DNA of 64,000 nt, taken from Anastatus disparis (Eukaryota; Arthropoda; Insecta; Hymenoptera; Eupelmidae). The DNA is taken from the NCBI GenBank assembly GCA_017163975.1, contig JAFFSR010000244.1:11595501-11659500 (forward strand), in the 5' to 3' direction. The notes beneath the pieces were generated by a model that searched no databases, was not told the origin of the DNA, and worked only from the letters and a program-made list of their open reading frames with translations. Position 1 is the stretch's first letter; each line of letters opens with the position of its first letter. Below, one piece after another: positions 11,640 through 22,639 of the stretch. A program made the position numbers and the translations under genes.

Positions 11640-13032
11640 AAGTATAAGAAATTATGTAAAAAAAAATTTCTATTTTTTTTTCCTTTCTTATGAGTTTTGG
11701 ACTTTTTCTTATTGCGCACATTCTTCTTTGACGTAATTTTTTTTTTCTTTTTTTTCTCTTTATTTAATAATTTTGTGAAAGGATGAGCAGCAGTTCGAGC
11801 CATATACAATTTTTTCTTTGTCCCTACTTTTACTTTCCATACGTGGGTTTTTTGAATGCCGGCCAATTTAGGGGTCTTAAGCCACTCTTTTATTTTGCTT
11901 TGCCTAAAAACTTCAATATCTTCTTTTGGCAGTAAGATTAATTTAATAGCGTCAGTGTTAGGTTGAACTTTTTTTACAAAAGCATTTACATCTTGTATTG
12001 ATTCAACATGACATTTGCATCTTGTATTGATTCAACATGACAATTTTGAAGATTATGTCTGGTTGCATAGTTTTTTACTATATCCACCGACGCCATCAAC
12101 CGCACCTTTCCCATGCCCCGTAGCTGAAAACAACCATTTTTGATTGTTAGAAGCTTTTTTCATTTCATGTAATTGAAATCAATTTTTGAAATGACTTGCG
12201 GCTCCATCTGTTATAATCGATATTTGTTCTATTGAATCAGTTGAATCATTTTTCATGAAATCAATGATTTTTGAGAATATATTCCCTTAGTTTTTACAAG
12301 TTGAGAATATATTCCCTTAGTTTTTACAAGTTGAGAATATATTCCCTTAGTTTTTACAAGCATTCGTGCTTTATCAATCATGTAAACAGTCACTTCGGGA
12401 AAGATAGATAAAATTTTAGATTTTGATACCAACAAAGGAATCAGCGTAAGAATTTTAATTTTTTCATTGATACTGCCACAAATTTTAAGCGCTACTCCCA
12501 AATTGTTAAACCATTCATCGCAGAAGCATTGAGAAAAACCATCATTGGATGCATCAATTGAAACATTGTATGCTTCCAATAATTTGCAGCTAGTTGCAGA
12601 GGAAAATGAAGAAATTAATTCTGATTTCTTTCTCGTGACGTATGTTTCTAAAGAAGAGTCATCAACAGCTCTCTTCCTTTTCAGCGGTGAAACATTACCG
12701 AAGGAACTTGAAATTAAAGTCTCGTTCAAATACTCAATCCGCTCTGGAGTGCTTGCACGAAAATCGTGGTCTTCAGTATGGACCAAGTAAGCATCATTAT
12801 CTGAATCGATCGCATCAATAATTTTCGTTGATTCAATTTTCTTGATGCGTTTATAACAGTTGAAACATAAATAATCAGAACTATGTACCGCCTTGTCAGG
12901 CAAATGTTGCTGCAGATGTTCTGCTAAATTTTCCAACATTCTAAATTTGGTAGCGGTATTATAAACAATTTTTTTGTGTGATCCAAAAAAATTTGGACAC
13001 TTCCGTCTCTTCTCGGAATAAGTTTCAGACAT
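11640..13032 (-). pseudogene. Broken transposase of the long-TIR transposon
   Basis: Reads from ATG at 13032. The first open part (to 12253, 259 aa) has a Cys pair region (CFNCYKRIKK) and ends in three copies of LVKTKGIYSQ made by a 30-bp tandem repeat. The frame then shifts, and ITDGAASHFK follows at about 12190-12240, then a stop, then GHGKGAVDGVGG in another frame near 12100, and a basic tail near 11640-11870. The DGxxxHFK and HGKGxxDGxGG motifs resemble a conserved catalytic block I associate with insect DNA transposases, but I cannot name the superfamily. At least two frame breaks and several stops show that it is dead. Confidence 0.65.
12271..12360. repeat. Three identical 30-bp tandem repeats
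   Basis: Units 12271-12300, 12301-12330 and 12331-12360 are identical and add 10 residues each to the transposase frame. A second small tandem duplication (about 27 bp, two copies) lies at 11989-12043. Confidence 0.9.
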
Positions 13033-13705
13033 ATTTCAAAATGAGTCTCAATATCTAGAAATTAAACGGTATAAAAGATGTAAGATAACTACCGTGAATA
13101 GCTGCTTTCTTAAGTAAACCTAAGGCACTTAAATTATCTATGCGATATTTAGCCACCTAGCGGTATATCTAGATATCTACGTATATATACATCTGTTATG
13201 TAAATATGAAAATTTATTTCTCAATTTTTTTTATATCTCTTACTAAACCAAAATATTCCAAATTCCACACCGATGAAAATATAGGTCTTAAGGCCACCTA
13301 TCCATAAAAAAAATTTGAGACAAAAAGAAAATGGCTTTTTTGAGAAAAATGCATTTTTCATTTTTTACAAAAAGTGCAATTGCACTTCCGTTTTTTTGTT
13401 AAAAAAAATAAAAGACGGTGGAATTAAAAGAGCATCCTCTGTAGCATTGAACGAGCCTAAATTTATTTATAAAGATCACTACAGGGATAAAAACGATTAA
13501 AAAAAAAAAAAAAAAATTTCGATTTTTGAGAATTGAAAATTTATAAGTCATTTTTAAAAAGTGCATAAAAACTGCATTTTTTATGATATTGAAAAATAAA
13601 AAAATACGTATACGCTTATTTTCAAAGTAGAATAATATAAGAAATTTTTAAGCAGTTCGGAGAGATAGGTGCAGTCGGTCTGCATGATTTGAGATGGAAT
13701 CGGTC

Positions 13706-14898
13706 AGATATAAATTTTGCATAACTAGTATTGACTTATTACTTTTTATATTACTTGAAATTTAAAGAAAAACATTAATTTTAATAATATGGGAAACATA
13801 AAAGAATTCAAAATTACTGTTTATTTGTTTTAAAAGGTTAAAGCTATTTACGAATACATTTAATATAAACGATTTTCATTTAGATTCGATCTTTATAAAC
13901 TGGAACTGGTTTTGAGTTTTAAACTTTGAAAGATTTGTACATAATAGTAACACGAATAAATCCAATACACTTGGATTCTAAATAAGCAATACAAAAATGA
14001 AAACAAATGGTATAAAATTTTTATTGTTTAGTAAAAATATTTATATTTATTTTCAATCAGGTGATAGAATTTACAAATCCTTTAACTTCTTTTATTTTCT
14101 AGGTCTTATTTCGAGAGTTTTTTTAGCAAACAATGGACAAATTTTATTTGTCAACGCCTTACGTTTATTTATAATATTTCTGATTGTATCGCTTGAAAGC
14201 TTCATCACCTTCTTGTTTGATATAAATAAAAAAAGCATCATTTTGAAAAATATAAGGTGGAGAATTTAATCAAAATAAATTCCATCTGAGAAAAATACCG
14301 CTAAAATATTCTTATCAAAAACTCTATAATTATGATAACGTATAAATATTATTTTCTTTTGAATAGTTAACAGATTAAAGTATATTACACATCTAGGGAG
14401 GTAAAGAACTGGCTAGTCCACAGCACATATAAGATGCCTCCAAAGCCGGAGGCGAGGCAATTTACCTCTCGCGGTGTGTATATGCTATTTTTCGTCATTC
14501 CCAGGCCAAAAATACCACTTTAGTTTTTTGGAGCCAGGCGAAAGTGGTACTTTCGGACAGGATATGGCAAAAAAATTTTTATGGTATTGGTTTGAATTAT
14601 ATACAGACAGAAACTTTGAGTTCTTTTAATTCTTATTCTATTCTTTTTCTTAAACTACTGCTAAATATACTTTTTTTTTCTTTTCATCAAAAACTGAGTG
14701 CAGTCGCAAATCCTTCGAAAAACTGAAGCTATGGACGTTTATAGTTTTATTTAAAGAAAAATGTTTAAATAGAGCTTATTATTGAAATATGTATAATTCA
14801 GCTTAGAAATATTTTTAACAAATTCAAAACAATTAACATCTAAGTAGAGAAAGAAAGACTCAATTTGCTGTTTTCAGAATTGAGAAATAATAATTAGA
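13706..14898 (+). other. Unit-1 intergenic DNA matching unit 2
   Basis: Aligns in blocks with 24445-24710 and 26700-27000. A short GC-rich stretch at about 14430-14555 contains inverted pieces (GCCTCCAAAGCCGGAGGC; CCACTTTAG with CGAAAGTGG). No gene is supported; open frames here are short and not conserved between units. Confidence 0.4.
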
Positions 14899-15285
14899 GC
14901 CTTAAGGGGATGTAAAATGGACACTACACCTGTACTCATAAATATTTACTATCTTTACATTTTATTGCAAAATTTTCAATAAAAAAATGCATTAGCTTTT
15001 AGTATGTACCATGAAGATTATTCGGTTGAATTTTTAAATAAATTCATTCATTAGTTATTGAGAATTTTGGGTTCCAAAATTATTTATTAACATTTTTCAA
15101 TTTTGTACTGGAATCCAAATATCTTAAAAACTAATGAATGAATTTATTTGAAAATTTATCTAAATAATCATTATGGTACATACTACAAGCTAATGCATTT
15201 CTTTTCTGGAAATTCCACAATAAAATGGAAAGGAAGCTAATATCTATAAGTACAGGTGTAGTGTCCGTTTTACATCTCCTTAAGG
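14899..15285. mobile_element. Foldback element, CCTTAAGG family, complete copy
   Basis: Both ends read CCTTAAGG followed by GATGTAAAA(T/C)GGACAC and CTACACCTGTACT in inverted orientation, and the inner arms also pair (AGTATGTACCATGA with TATGGTACATACTAC), so nearly the whole element is one long hairpin. A truncated relative lies at 2205-2557. Confidence 0.8.
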
Positions 15286-15674
15286 AGCAAAAGAGTACTA
15301 AAAATCATTCAATCTAAATCTTGAAGGACAGTGATTTTTTACTTTGATTACGTTGTTTTAAACTTATTAATGAGTTTTTTAAAAACATTTTTCTTTAAAT
15401 AAGATTATAAAAGTCCATAAATTGAGTTTTTCAAAGCATTAAACCGTATACCGCTGCGGTCTTACTCATTTTTTGGTAAATCATATCTGAAAATTTTATC
15501 AAGATCTGTGACCCGAAGGTCATAATAATCATACACTCTCTTGGTAAAAATGTAATAACAAATATTTATTTTGAAAATAATATTTTTGGAATATTAACTA
15601 TTATTATTGTTCAACTATTTCTGAATTAATTGTATAAATGAAAATACACTTTTTCGAAGTTTTCAGTAACTTAT

Positions 15675-15853
15675 CTGATAGACTGATGGACTCGTAACTC
15701 GGGAGTCCGAATTCGAATCTCAGTTTCGGCCGAATGATACAAGCATCACTGTACCTTATATGCGCTTTGTTCACATCATTGAAAACCTTTGTCGTTAATT
15801 AGCATCGCAATTATGGCATAAATATAACAACTTTAATAAAATGAAAAAAAAAA
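15675..15853 (+). repeat. tRNA-derived SINE
   Basis: A tRNA-like head carries an anticodon-arm-like stem (GGACTCGTAACTCGGGAGTCC region) and a B-box-like GAATTCGAATCTC, followed by GAATGATACAAGC, a tRNA-unrelated body and a tail ending in AAAATGAAAAAAAAAA. A second copy in the same relative place closes unit 2 (27328-27452). Confidence 0.7.
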
Positions 15854-16199
15854 CAATCATCAAAGTAGAATTACGAATAAAGTACAAAGCTTCTTCAATT
15901 GGAAATAAATATCTATAATTCATTTCGTTAAATGATAAAAATATTTTTAATTTTAATGATACATTTTTATCGTAAATAGAGCTTTATATTTATTAAAACT
16001 CTGTAAAATACAATTGTTATTTATAAATTATTAATATAAAAAATATTTCCAAAATAACATTTAATAAAAAAAGTTCTTTTTGTTGATATTTTATTTGTAA
16101 ATATTTTATGAATATTTTAGAAATTAAAATGAATAAAAAACTGTTGTTAAAAAAGTAATCATTAAGAATTCTTTTTCTGTACTTTCATTTAAAAAGTAA

Positions 16200-16918
16200 G
16201 GGAGAGTGGGGCAAAACTCCAGAAGGGCAACTTTCCGAATGCTTATTAATCTTACACATGAAAACTTTTATCTGGGATGAGTAAGATAGATTCAAAATAT
16301 ATATAAAGACGATCTTCTTTATAAAACTTCAAGTAGATTACTTAATAATTTGAATCTGTTACGGCCACTTATTTTTTCCGCAGTGCCTTCCAAAACTTTT
16401 GACCTGCCTAAAAGTACATCTCATAATTTTGTGTGAATGAAACGATTTGTCACGTAATAATTAGATTAAAGTACATTAAAAAACAAAAATTTTGACGCCT
16501 AGTAGAACACGATACGTCAAGTTTAAGCTTGGTACTGACAGTTATACGATTTTTAATTATTTGGGGTAACTTTCCAACTCTATGTTAATTAATACGGGTT
16601 TTTTGGGAAAATCGCTTTTTATTAATTTTATATTAATAATAATTTATTAAATATTTATTCTAATATTATTATGTTAATATTATATTTTTGTAATTATTAA
16701 TGTACTAATGATTAATAAAATATATTTTTTATATTTTTTAAGTTTATATATTCGGAAAATAGCCCCAACGCAAAAGGAAAGTTGCCCCCTAGACCAATTT
16801 TTTTATTCAGTTTGAAGTCTAAACTTAGCGTTAATGCTTTGTTAGAGTCAATTAGTTACACTATGGGAGAAGAAATCTTCTCTCAAAAAAATGTCCGGAA
16901 TTTAGCCCCACTTTCCCC
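16200..16918 (+). mobile_element. Foldback element, GGGGAGAGTGGGGC family, copy 2
   Basis: Left end GGGAGAGTGGGGC, right end GCCCCACTTTCCCC. Internal sequence aligns with the copy at 9719-10554 along most of its length (for example CTTACACATGAAAA and GAAACGATTTGTCACG). An open frame running off its right end is not a gene. Confidence 0.75.
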
Positions 16919-17042
16919 TATATTTGTCAAAGAATTTTTTATTCATATTCTTTTAATATCGCAAGCTTGCTTGGATAATTATTGCAATTTTAAAAGTTCA
17001 TTAAATAAGAAGAAATTTAAAACTACAATAATTGTACTTATT

Positions 17043-17672
17043 AGGAGAGTGTTTCATCCTCGGGTCGCCGATTTTTCTCAAATTTCGGCAATGTTTCCAG
17101 TTGTCGAAATATGAATAATGCCAAAATTTTAGACCCCAATACTACATATTTTCCTAATTATAGGCAATGAAAGAAAGTAACTATAAAAGTTACTAGATTT
17201 TCAAACGCTTATAGTTCTTCAGCATTGATAGCTAGAAACTTAAAACTTTTTTTGAATGAAAGCTGAACTCAATTCCTTTCGAAATATCACTTATACAGGT
17301 TATTAAAATCTTCCGAATTTCAGCCTCTATTTTTAATCAATATTTGAAAAGCAACATCCAGGCTCAATCTTTATTACGCTATAACTTGAGGAAAAAATAA
17401 GATTTTGATAACCTGTAAGTGATATTTCGAAAAGATTTTAGCTCAGCTTTCATTCAAAAAAGTTTCATGCTTCAAAGTATCAATCCTAAATAACTATAAG
17501 AGTTTGAAAAGCTAGTAACTTCTTTAGTGATTTTCTTTGATTGCCTGATGTAACTATATAAGGAAATATTGAGCGTTATGATCTAAAATTCTGTTTTTTT
17601 TTATAATTTGATATCTGAAAACTTATACCAAAGTTTGAGCAAAATCCGTGATCTGGTGGTCTGATCCTCTCC
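17043..17672. mobile_element. Foldback element, AGGAGAGTGT family, copy 1
   Basis: Left end AGGAGAGTGTTTC with CGCCGATTTTTCTCAAATT is mirrored by TTTGAGCAAAATCCGTGA...CCTCTCCT. The inner arms (ACTTTCAAACGCTTATAG-like and CTATAAGAGTTTGAAAAG) also pair. Other copies are at 33471-34029 and 43198-44161. Non-coding. Confidence 0.75.
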
Positions 17673-17938
17673 TGGTTGGCTAATAAAATAAAATTTATCT
17701 AATTATAAATTTCGTAACAAAAATAATGCTACGTCAAAAAAAAATGTAAAAAATTGAATATTTTTATTTTTTAACATTATTCTCATCATAATTTTCTGTT
17801 TTATCGAAAAATTATTAGTTTCTCATAAATAAAAATTCATGTTAAAATTTATATTATATACTGATATCCATTTACCGAAAAAGTTTACGATTTAAATGGA
17901 AGCTTTTTCATATATTTCCTTCTATAGTTTAAGGCTTG

Positions 17939-17948
17939 GCGCATGCGC
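17939..17948. promoter_or_regulatory. GCGCATGCGC palindrome upstream of gene B
   Basis: Same palindrome and surroundings (TTGGCGCATGCGCGTCA) as before gene A, about 300 bp upstream of the start codon. The flanks have drifted more than the motif, which suggests constraint but does not prove a promoter. Confidence 0.4.
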
Positions 17949-18243
17949 GTCAACAAGTGAGAAAAAAAAAGAGGTTAAATAAGACATTGTAAACATGACA
18001 GATTTTGTTTAGCAAGGGCTGTCAGAGTTGTATTGTTTTAACAAGTTTTGCTGTTAAATGTATCTGATTACAAAATTAATTTTATTTGATTTATAATTTC
18101 AGATTAATACCTTGTCCTGAATAATGTTTTCTATAACAAAGATACTGATGGCGCCTGCTTATTCTAACTTTAACGACTTATAATCGTATAAATTATTGCT
18201 TATAGTTGATCTTTTACATATATACTAAAGAAATTTATAAAAA

Positions 18244-21200
18244 ATGGAGAACAATAATTCTGATAAATCTGATGGTGATAACGCAAATCTTGATAGTGAT
18301 ATAGACAGTGATACCGATAGTGAAAATGAAACAAACGATTCAGAAAAACAAGCCAAATTAAACATCTCATTTCGATCAAAGAAGTTATATGAACAACACT
18401 ATGAAACATTTAAAAATTGGTGTTTACGAAGGCATAAAACTAAAACAGATGAAAAAGTGCTATTAGATTATTTTGAAAGTTTATCAAAAGAAACTACTAA
18501 AGCAAATACTTTGTGGTCATCATATGGTAAACTAAAAACTATGCTTCTATTGAAAGAAGGTATAGATATAAGTAAAAATAAAGAGCTACAAAATTTTATG
18601 AAAAAAAATGAAAAACCTGGTATTGTCAACAGAAGCAAATTTTTTACAAGAGAAGAAGTTTCAAAGTTTTTAAAAAATGCACCAGAAGATGAATACCTTT
18701 TACATAAGGCTAGTTTAAATACAATAAAATATATGATTGATTTTAAATAATAATTTTACAAAATAATATTTATTTTCATAGGTAGTTTTAATAATTGGCC
18801 TATATGGATGTCTTCGTACTACAGAATTATTAGATCTAAAAAATAATGACATAAAACTAAAAGATGGTTTATACCATGTATCAATACCTAAAACTGAAAC
18901 AAGTACGGAGAAATCATTTGTTTTAAATGAAAAAGCTTCTGCAATAATTTCAAAATACATGAAACTACGTCCTAAAGGTATGAAACAATTCTTGCTGGTA
19001 TATTACAATAACAAGTGCGTACGTCAGGTATATTCATAAATTCTTATTTATTTATATTAATATTGTAATCCTTAAATAGTAAACTAAATTAAAATATATT
19101 AATATTTATAGGTTGTGGGAAAAAGAAAAATTTACTGCATAACAAAAGACATAGCTCAATTTTTAAATCTTTCTGATATTGAACTCTATAGAGCACATAC
19201 TATAAGGTATACTGCAGTCACATTGCTAACTTATAGAGGAGCTGATATATTAGGTTGTGAAAAACGTGGTGAATATGAAAGTAATACAGTGATAGAAGAA
19301 AATATTCAACGATCTCTCTTAAAATCAATTAAAAAAAATAGCGCTACAAAAAAATCTAAAACTCCGACAAATGATACTTTAGTACTTCCAGATAATTCAA
19401 AATATTTGTATGAGCTGCAATATGGAAAATTTAAAGATTGGTGTGTAAAAAGAAATGCAACCGAAATAAATGAAAAACTGATGTTAGTTTATTTCAAAGA
19501 ATTATCTAAAAGTTTCAAAGCAACTACTTTATGGGCAGTATACTCTAGAATAAGACCTATACTTATATTAAAAGAAAATGTAGACATAAGTAAATATTTG
19601 GAACTGTTTCGTTTTCTGAAAAAAAAGAAAAAAAAGCACACTCCCATAAAATCCAAAATTTTTACAAGAGAAGAAATTTCCAAATTTTTAAAAACTGCAC
19701 CAGATGATGATTTCTTATTGCATAAGGCTAGTTTAAATATAAATAATTATATGATTTATTCCAGATAACAACTTTATAAAATAAATATTTTTATTTGAAC
19801 AGGTAGTTTTAATCATGTGTTCATGTGGACGTCTCTACAGAGAAGAACTATTAAATGTGAAGGTAAATGATATAAAACAAGAAGGTAATTTATGTTATGT
19901 ATCATTACCTAAATCAAAAACAAGTGAACCAAAGTCATTCATTATAAATGAAGAAGCTTCTGCAATAATTATTAAATATATGCAACTACGTCCTAAAGGT
20001 ATAGAGCGATTCCTTGTGGTATACTTTAAGAAAAAGTGTATACGTCAGGTATCTTTATATATTTCTATTGATCATAATTTATATTGAAATATTTTCATAA
20101 TAAACTAACCAAAAATATAAAATTAATATTCACAGAATTTAGGAAGAACCGGACTGTCTGCCATACCAAAACGAATAGCTGAATTTTTAAATCTGTCTGA
20201 TCCTAATCTCTACACAGGACATTCTTTTATGCATAATACAACAATGTTATTAGCTCATGAATCAGCTGATATACAAACTCTTGAAAAACGCAGTGAATGT
20301 CAAAATAATACAGATGTACAGGAAGATAATCAACCTATCCAAAATGAAATTGATACAAGTGACTTGATTTCAAACGCTACCAATTCTATAAATACAGAGG
20401 AACCAGAAACACTGACAAATAATCTTTTATCAACCGCTGCTCATACATATAGTTTATATGAACAAGCATATGAAAAATTTAAAGATTGGTGTAAACAATG
20501 GAAAGTAAAAGGAGCAGATGAAAAAATTGTATTAACTTATTTTCAAACATTAGCAATAAGTTTTAAAGCAACTACCTTATGGTCAATATACAATAGACTA
20601 AAACCAATGTTTTTATCGAAAGAAAGTATAGATTTAGGTAAATACTTAGAACTGCAAAGTTTTCTAAAAGAAAGAAACGAACAGCACACTGTTAAATCAA
20701 CAAAAGTTTTTACAAAAGAGGAAGTTTCTGCTTTCTTAAGAACTGCTCCAGATGACGAATTCTTATTACATAAGGTTAGTTAAATACAGTGAAATACATG
20801 ATTCATTTCAAATAACACTTTAACAAAATAATTTTTATTTCAACAGGTAGTTTTGATCATAGGTGTAAATACTCATCTCCGAAAAACAGATTTAATGGAA
20901 ATAAATGCTAATAAAATAAAACAAGAAGGTAATTTATACCACGTAATAATACCTATAGCAAAAACAGGTAAAGAAAAATCAATCATATTAAATGAAGAAG
21001 CTTCTACGATAATTTCTAAATATGTGAAACTACGTCCTGAAGGTATGAAACGTTTCTTTTTACAGATACGCAACAAAAAATGCACACGTCAGGTATATCT
21101 ATATATTTTTATTTATTTGAACTTACATTTTAAAGTAGTTAGCTAATTTAAAATATAAAATTAAAATTTATAGAATCTCGGGAAAAATAAAATTAGTTCC

Positions 21201-22639
21201 ATACCAAAAGATATAGCTCAATTTTTAAATCTTTCTGATCCTGAACTTTATACAGGACATGCGTTGCGCATGTCCTGTCATACGTTGCAAGCTGATATAA
21301 CAAACGACGAAGCTAACACACCAACTCTTCAAAATAATGGTGAAATGAATCATATTCCTATGGTAAGTATATTTTTTACTTTGTTTTGATTTTGAAGTAA
21401 GAATAAATTTAAACATTTTTTGAAGGCTAATATTATGTTTGAAATGGTTGTCTTTTATCATTAAATTTTAAAATCATCATGCATTTTTAATACAAAAGAA
21501 ATTCATTATTTTATTATTTTTTAAATTATTAAGAAAACTTTAACTTATACAATATTATTTATAAACCATTCATATTAACTAATATAATTAATAATGTCAA
21601 TAAGTATATTTTTGTAAAACTTTCATTCTAAATTTTTGTATGAAATTATTTGTATGCCTTAGTACATATGAAAATAATTATTTCTACAAAATTTTTTTCA
21701 GGATGGAACCATGCAATCATCACATGATAATCAAAATCAATGGAATTCTGCATCTCATTATAACAGTATGTATTTTTAATTATAAATATTAAAAATATTT
21801 AAAGTATTAATACACTAATAATTTTTGTGCTTTTTCAATCATCAATGATGTAAATAAATATTTTAACTTGAAATAACTTTTTTATATTTGCAAGGAAAGG
21901 TTCCCATCTCCCGCAAACGGATCTGGCTGAAACTGCATAATACGATTCTTTGACAAAAAAGAAAAGTAAATTCGTGTTTTTTGCTTCTAATAGCTTCCCG
22001 TAACAAAGATATAGACATTTTGTTAAAAAATATAATGAAAAGCAGCGCTCATAAAAACTTACATGACCAAACAACTAAAACTCTTACGGGGAAATATATG
22101 AAGTAGAAAAAAATGCATATTAAATACTTTAATCTAAGCTTTATTATATTAAAAAAGCTTATGTAATTCAAAAGTGGCGCTTAATTGAAAATCACTATTT
22201 GTTAATATACAGTAGGTCTTCAATTAAATTAATTAACTTGTATTATCTTTAATTTTTCATATAATTTTCTGTAAAAGTTTTAGTTCTTTGGTTATTCATG
22301 TTTTTATAATTGCTCCTTTTCACTATATTTTTGAAACAATGCCTATATTTTTGTTTCTGGTGGCTATTGAGTAAAAGCAAAAGAATACAGGCTTATTTTT
22401 TTCATCAAAGAATCATATCTTGTAGTTTTAAACAAATCCGTTCCTCGGAGGTGGTGATCTCTCCTTTTTAGTGAATAATTTTGATCTAATTTATTTCAAA
22501 TTAATCAAATCAGAATTATTAGTATAAATGATTATGATTGTGTTCTATTGCAGATGAAGGTATTATAAATAATTATAACTATCAGGAAAACTTGACTTCA
22601 GTATTGTATGGAACATTATTTTCTGGGGTTTCCTCCTGA
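18244..22639 (+). CDS. Gene B: paralogue of gene A with three concatenated recombinase domains
   Basis: Nine in-frame exons: 18244-18708, 18782-19027, 19112-19726, 19803-20048, 20136-20774, 20847-21092, 21174-21362, 21702-21765, 22554-22639 (931 aa). Domain order, exon sizes and intron phases copy gene A. The start is the ATG before the same acidic head (NNSDKSDGD). Domain 1 keeps the first Arg (GCLRTTE) and HTIR but has Glu for Lys (PKTETS); domain 2 has Tyr for the first Arg (RLYREE) and HSFM, so it has also lost the second Arg; domain 3 keeps Arg, Lys and HALR. None has the Tyr nucleophile. Introns after exons 1 and 3 start with GC (GCTAGT), the one after exon 5 with GT. Open frames through all nine exons, with many residue differences from gene A, argue that both genes are maintained. 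Biochemical role unknown; likely nuclear DNA binding. Confidence 0.75.
21892..22469 (+). mobile_element. Foldback element in the last intron of gene B
   Basis: Left AAGGAAAGGTTCCCATC, right GAGGTGGTGATCTCTCCTT. It is orthologous in place to 6949-7605 in gene A, so it was present before the duplication. Confidence 0.65.

Larger units (their letters stand above)
10934..13705. mobile_element. DNA transposon with about 509-bp terminal inverted repeats
   Basis: Ends are GACCGATTCC and its mirror GGAATCGGTC, flanked by AGAT on both sides (10930-10933 and 13706-13709), a likely 4-bp target duplication. The inverted arms run from 10934 to about 11442 and from about 13197 to 13705 and are near-identical. 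Between them lie a microsatellite and a broken transposase gene on the minus strand. The second unit of the segmental duplication lacks this element at the matching place near 24445, so it inserted after the duplication. The superfamily is not recognised. Confidence 0.85.

Noticed and set aside
11138..13500. Identical 61-residue ORFs at 11138-11323 (minus) and 13315-13500 (plus)
   Set aside because: They are the same stretch of the two terminal inverted repeats of one transposon; the identity comes from the repeat, not from coding constraint.
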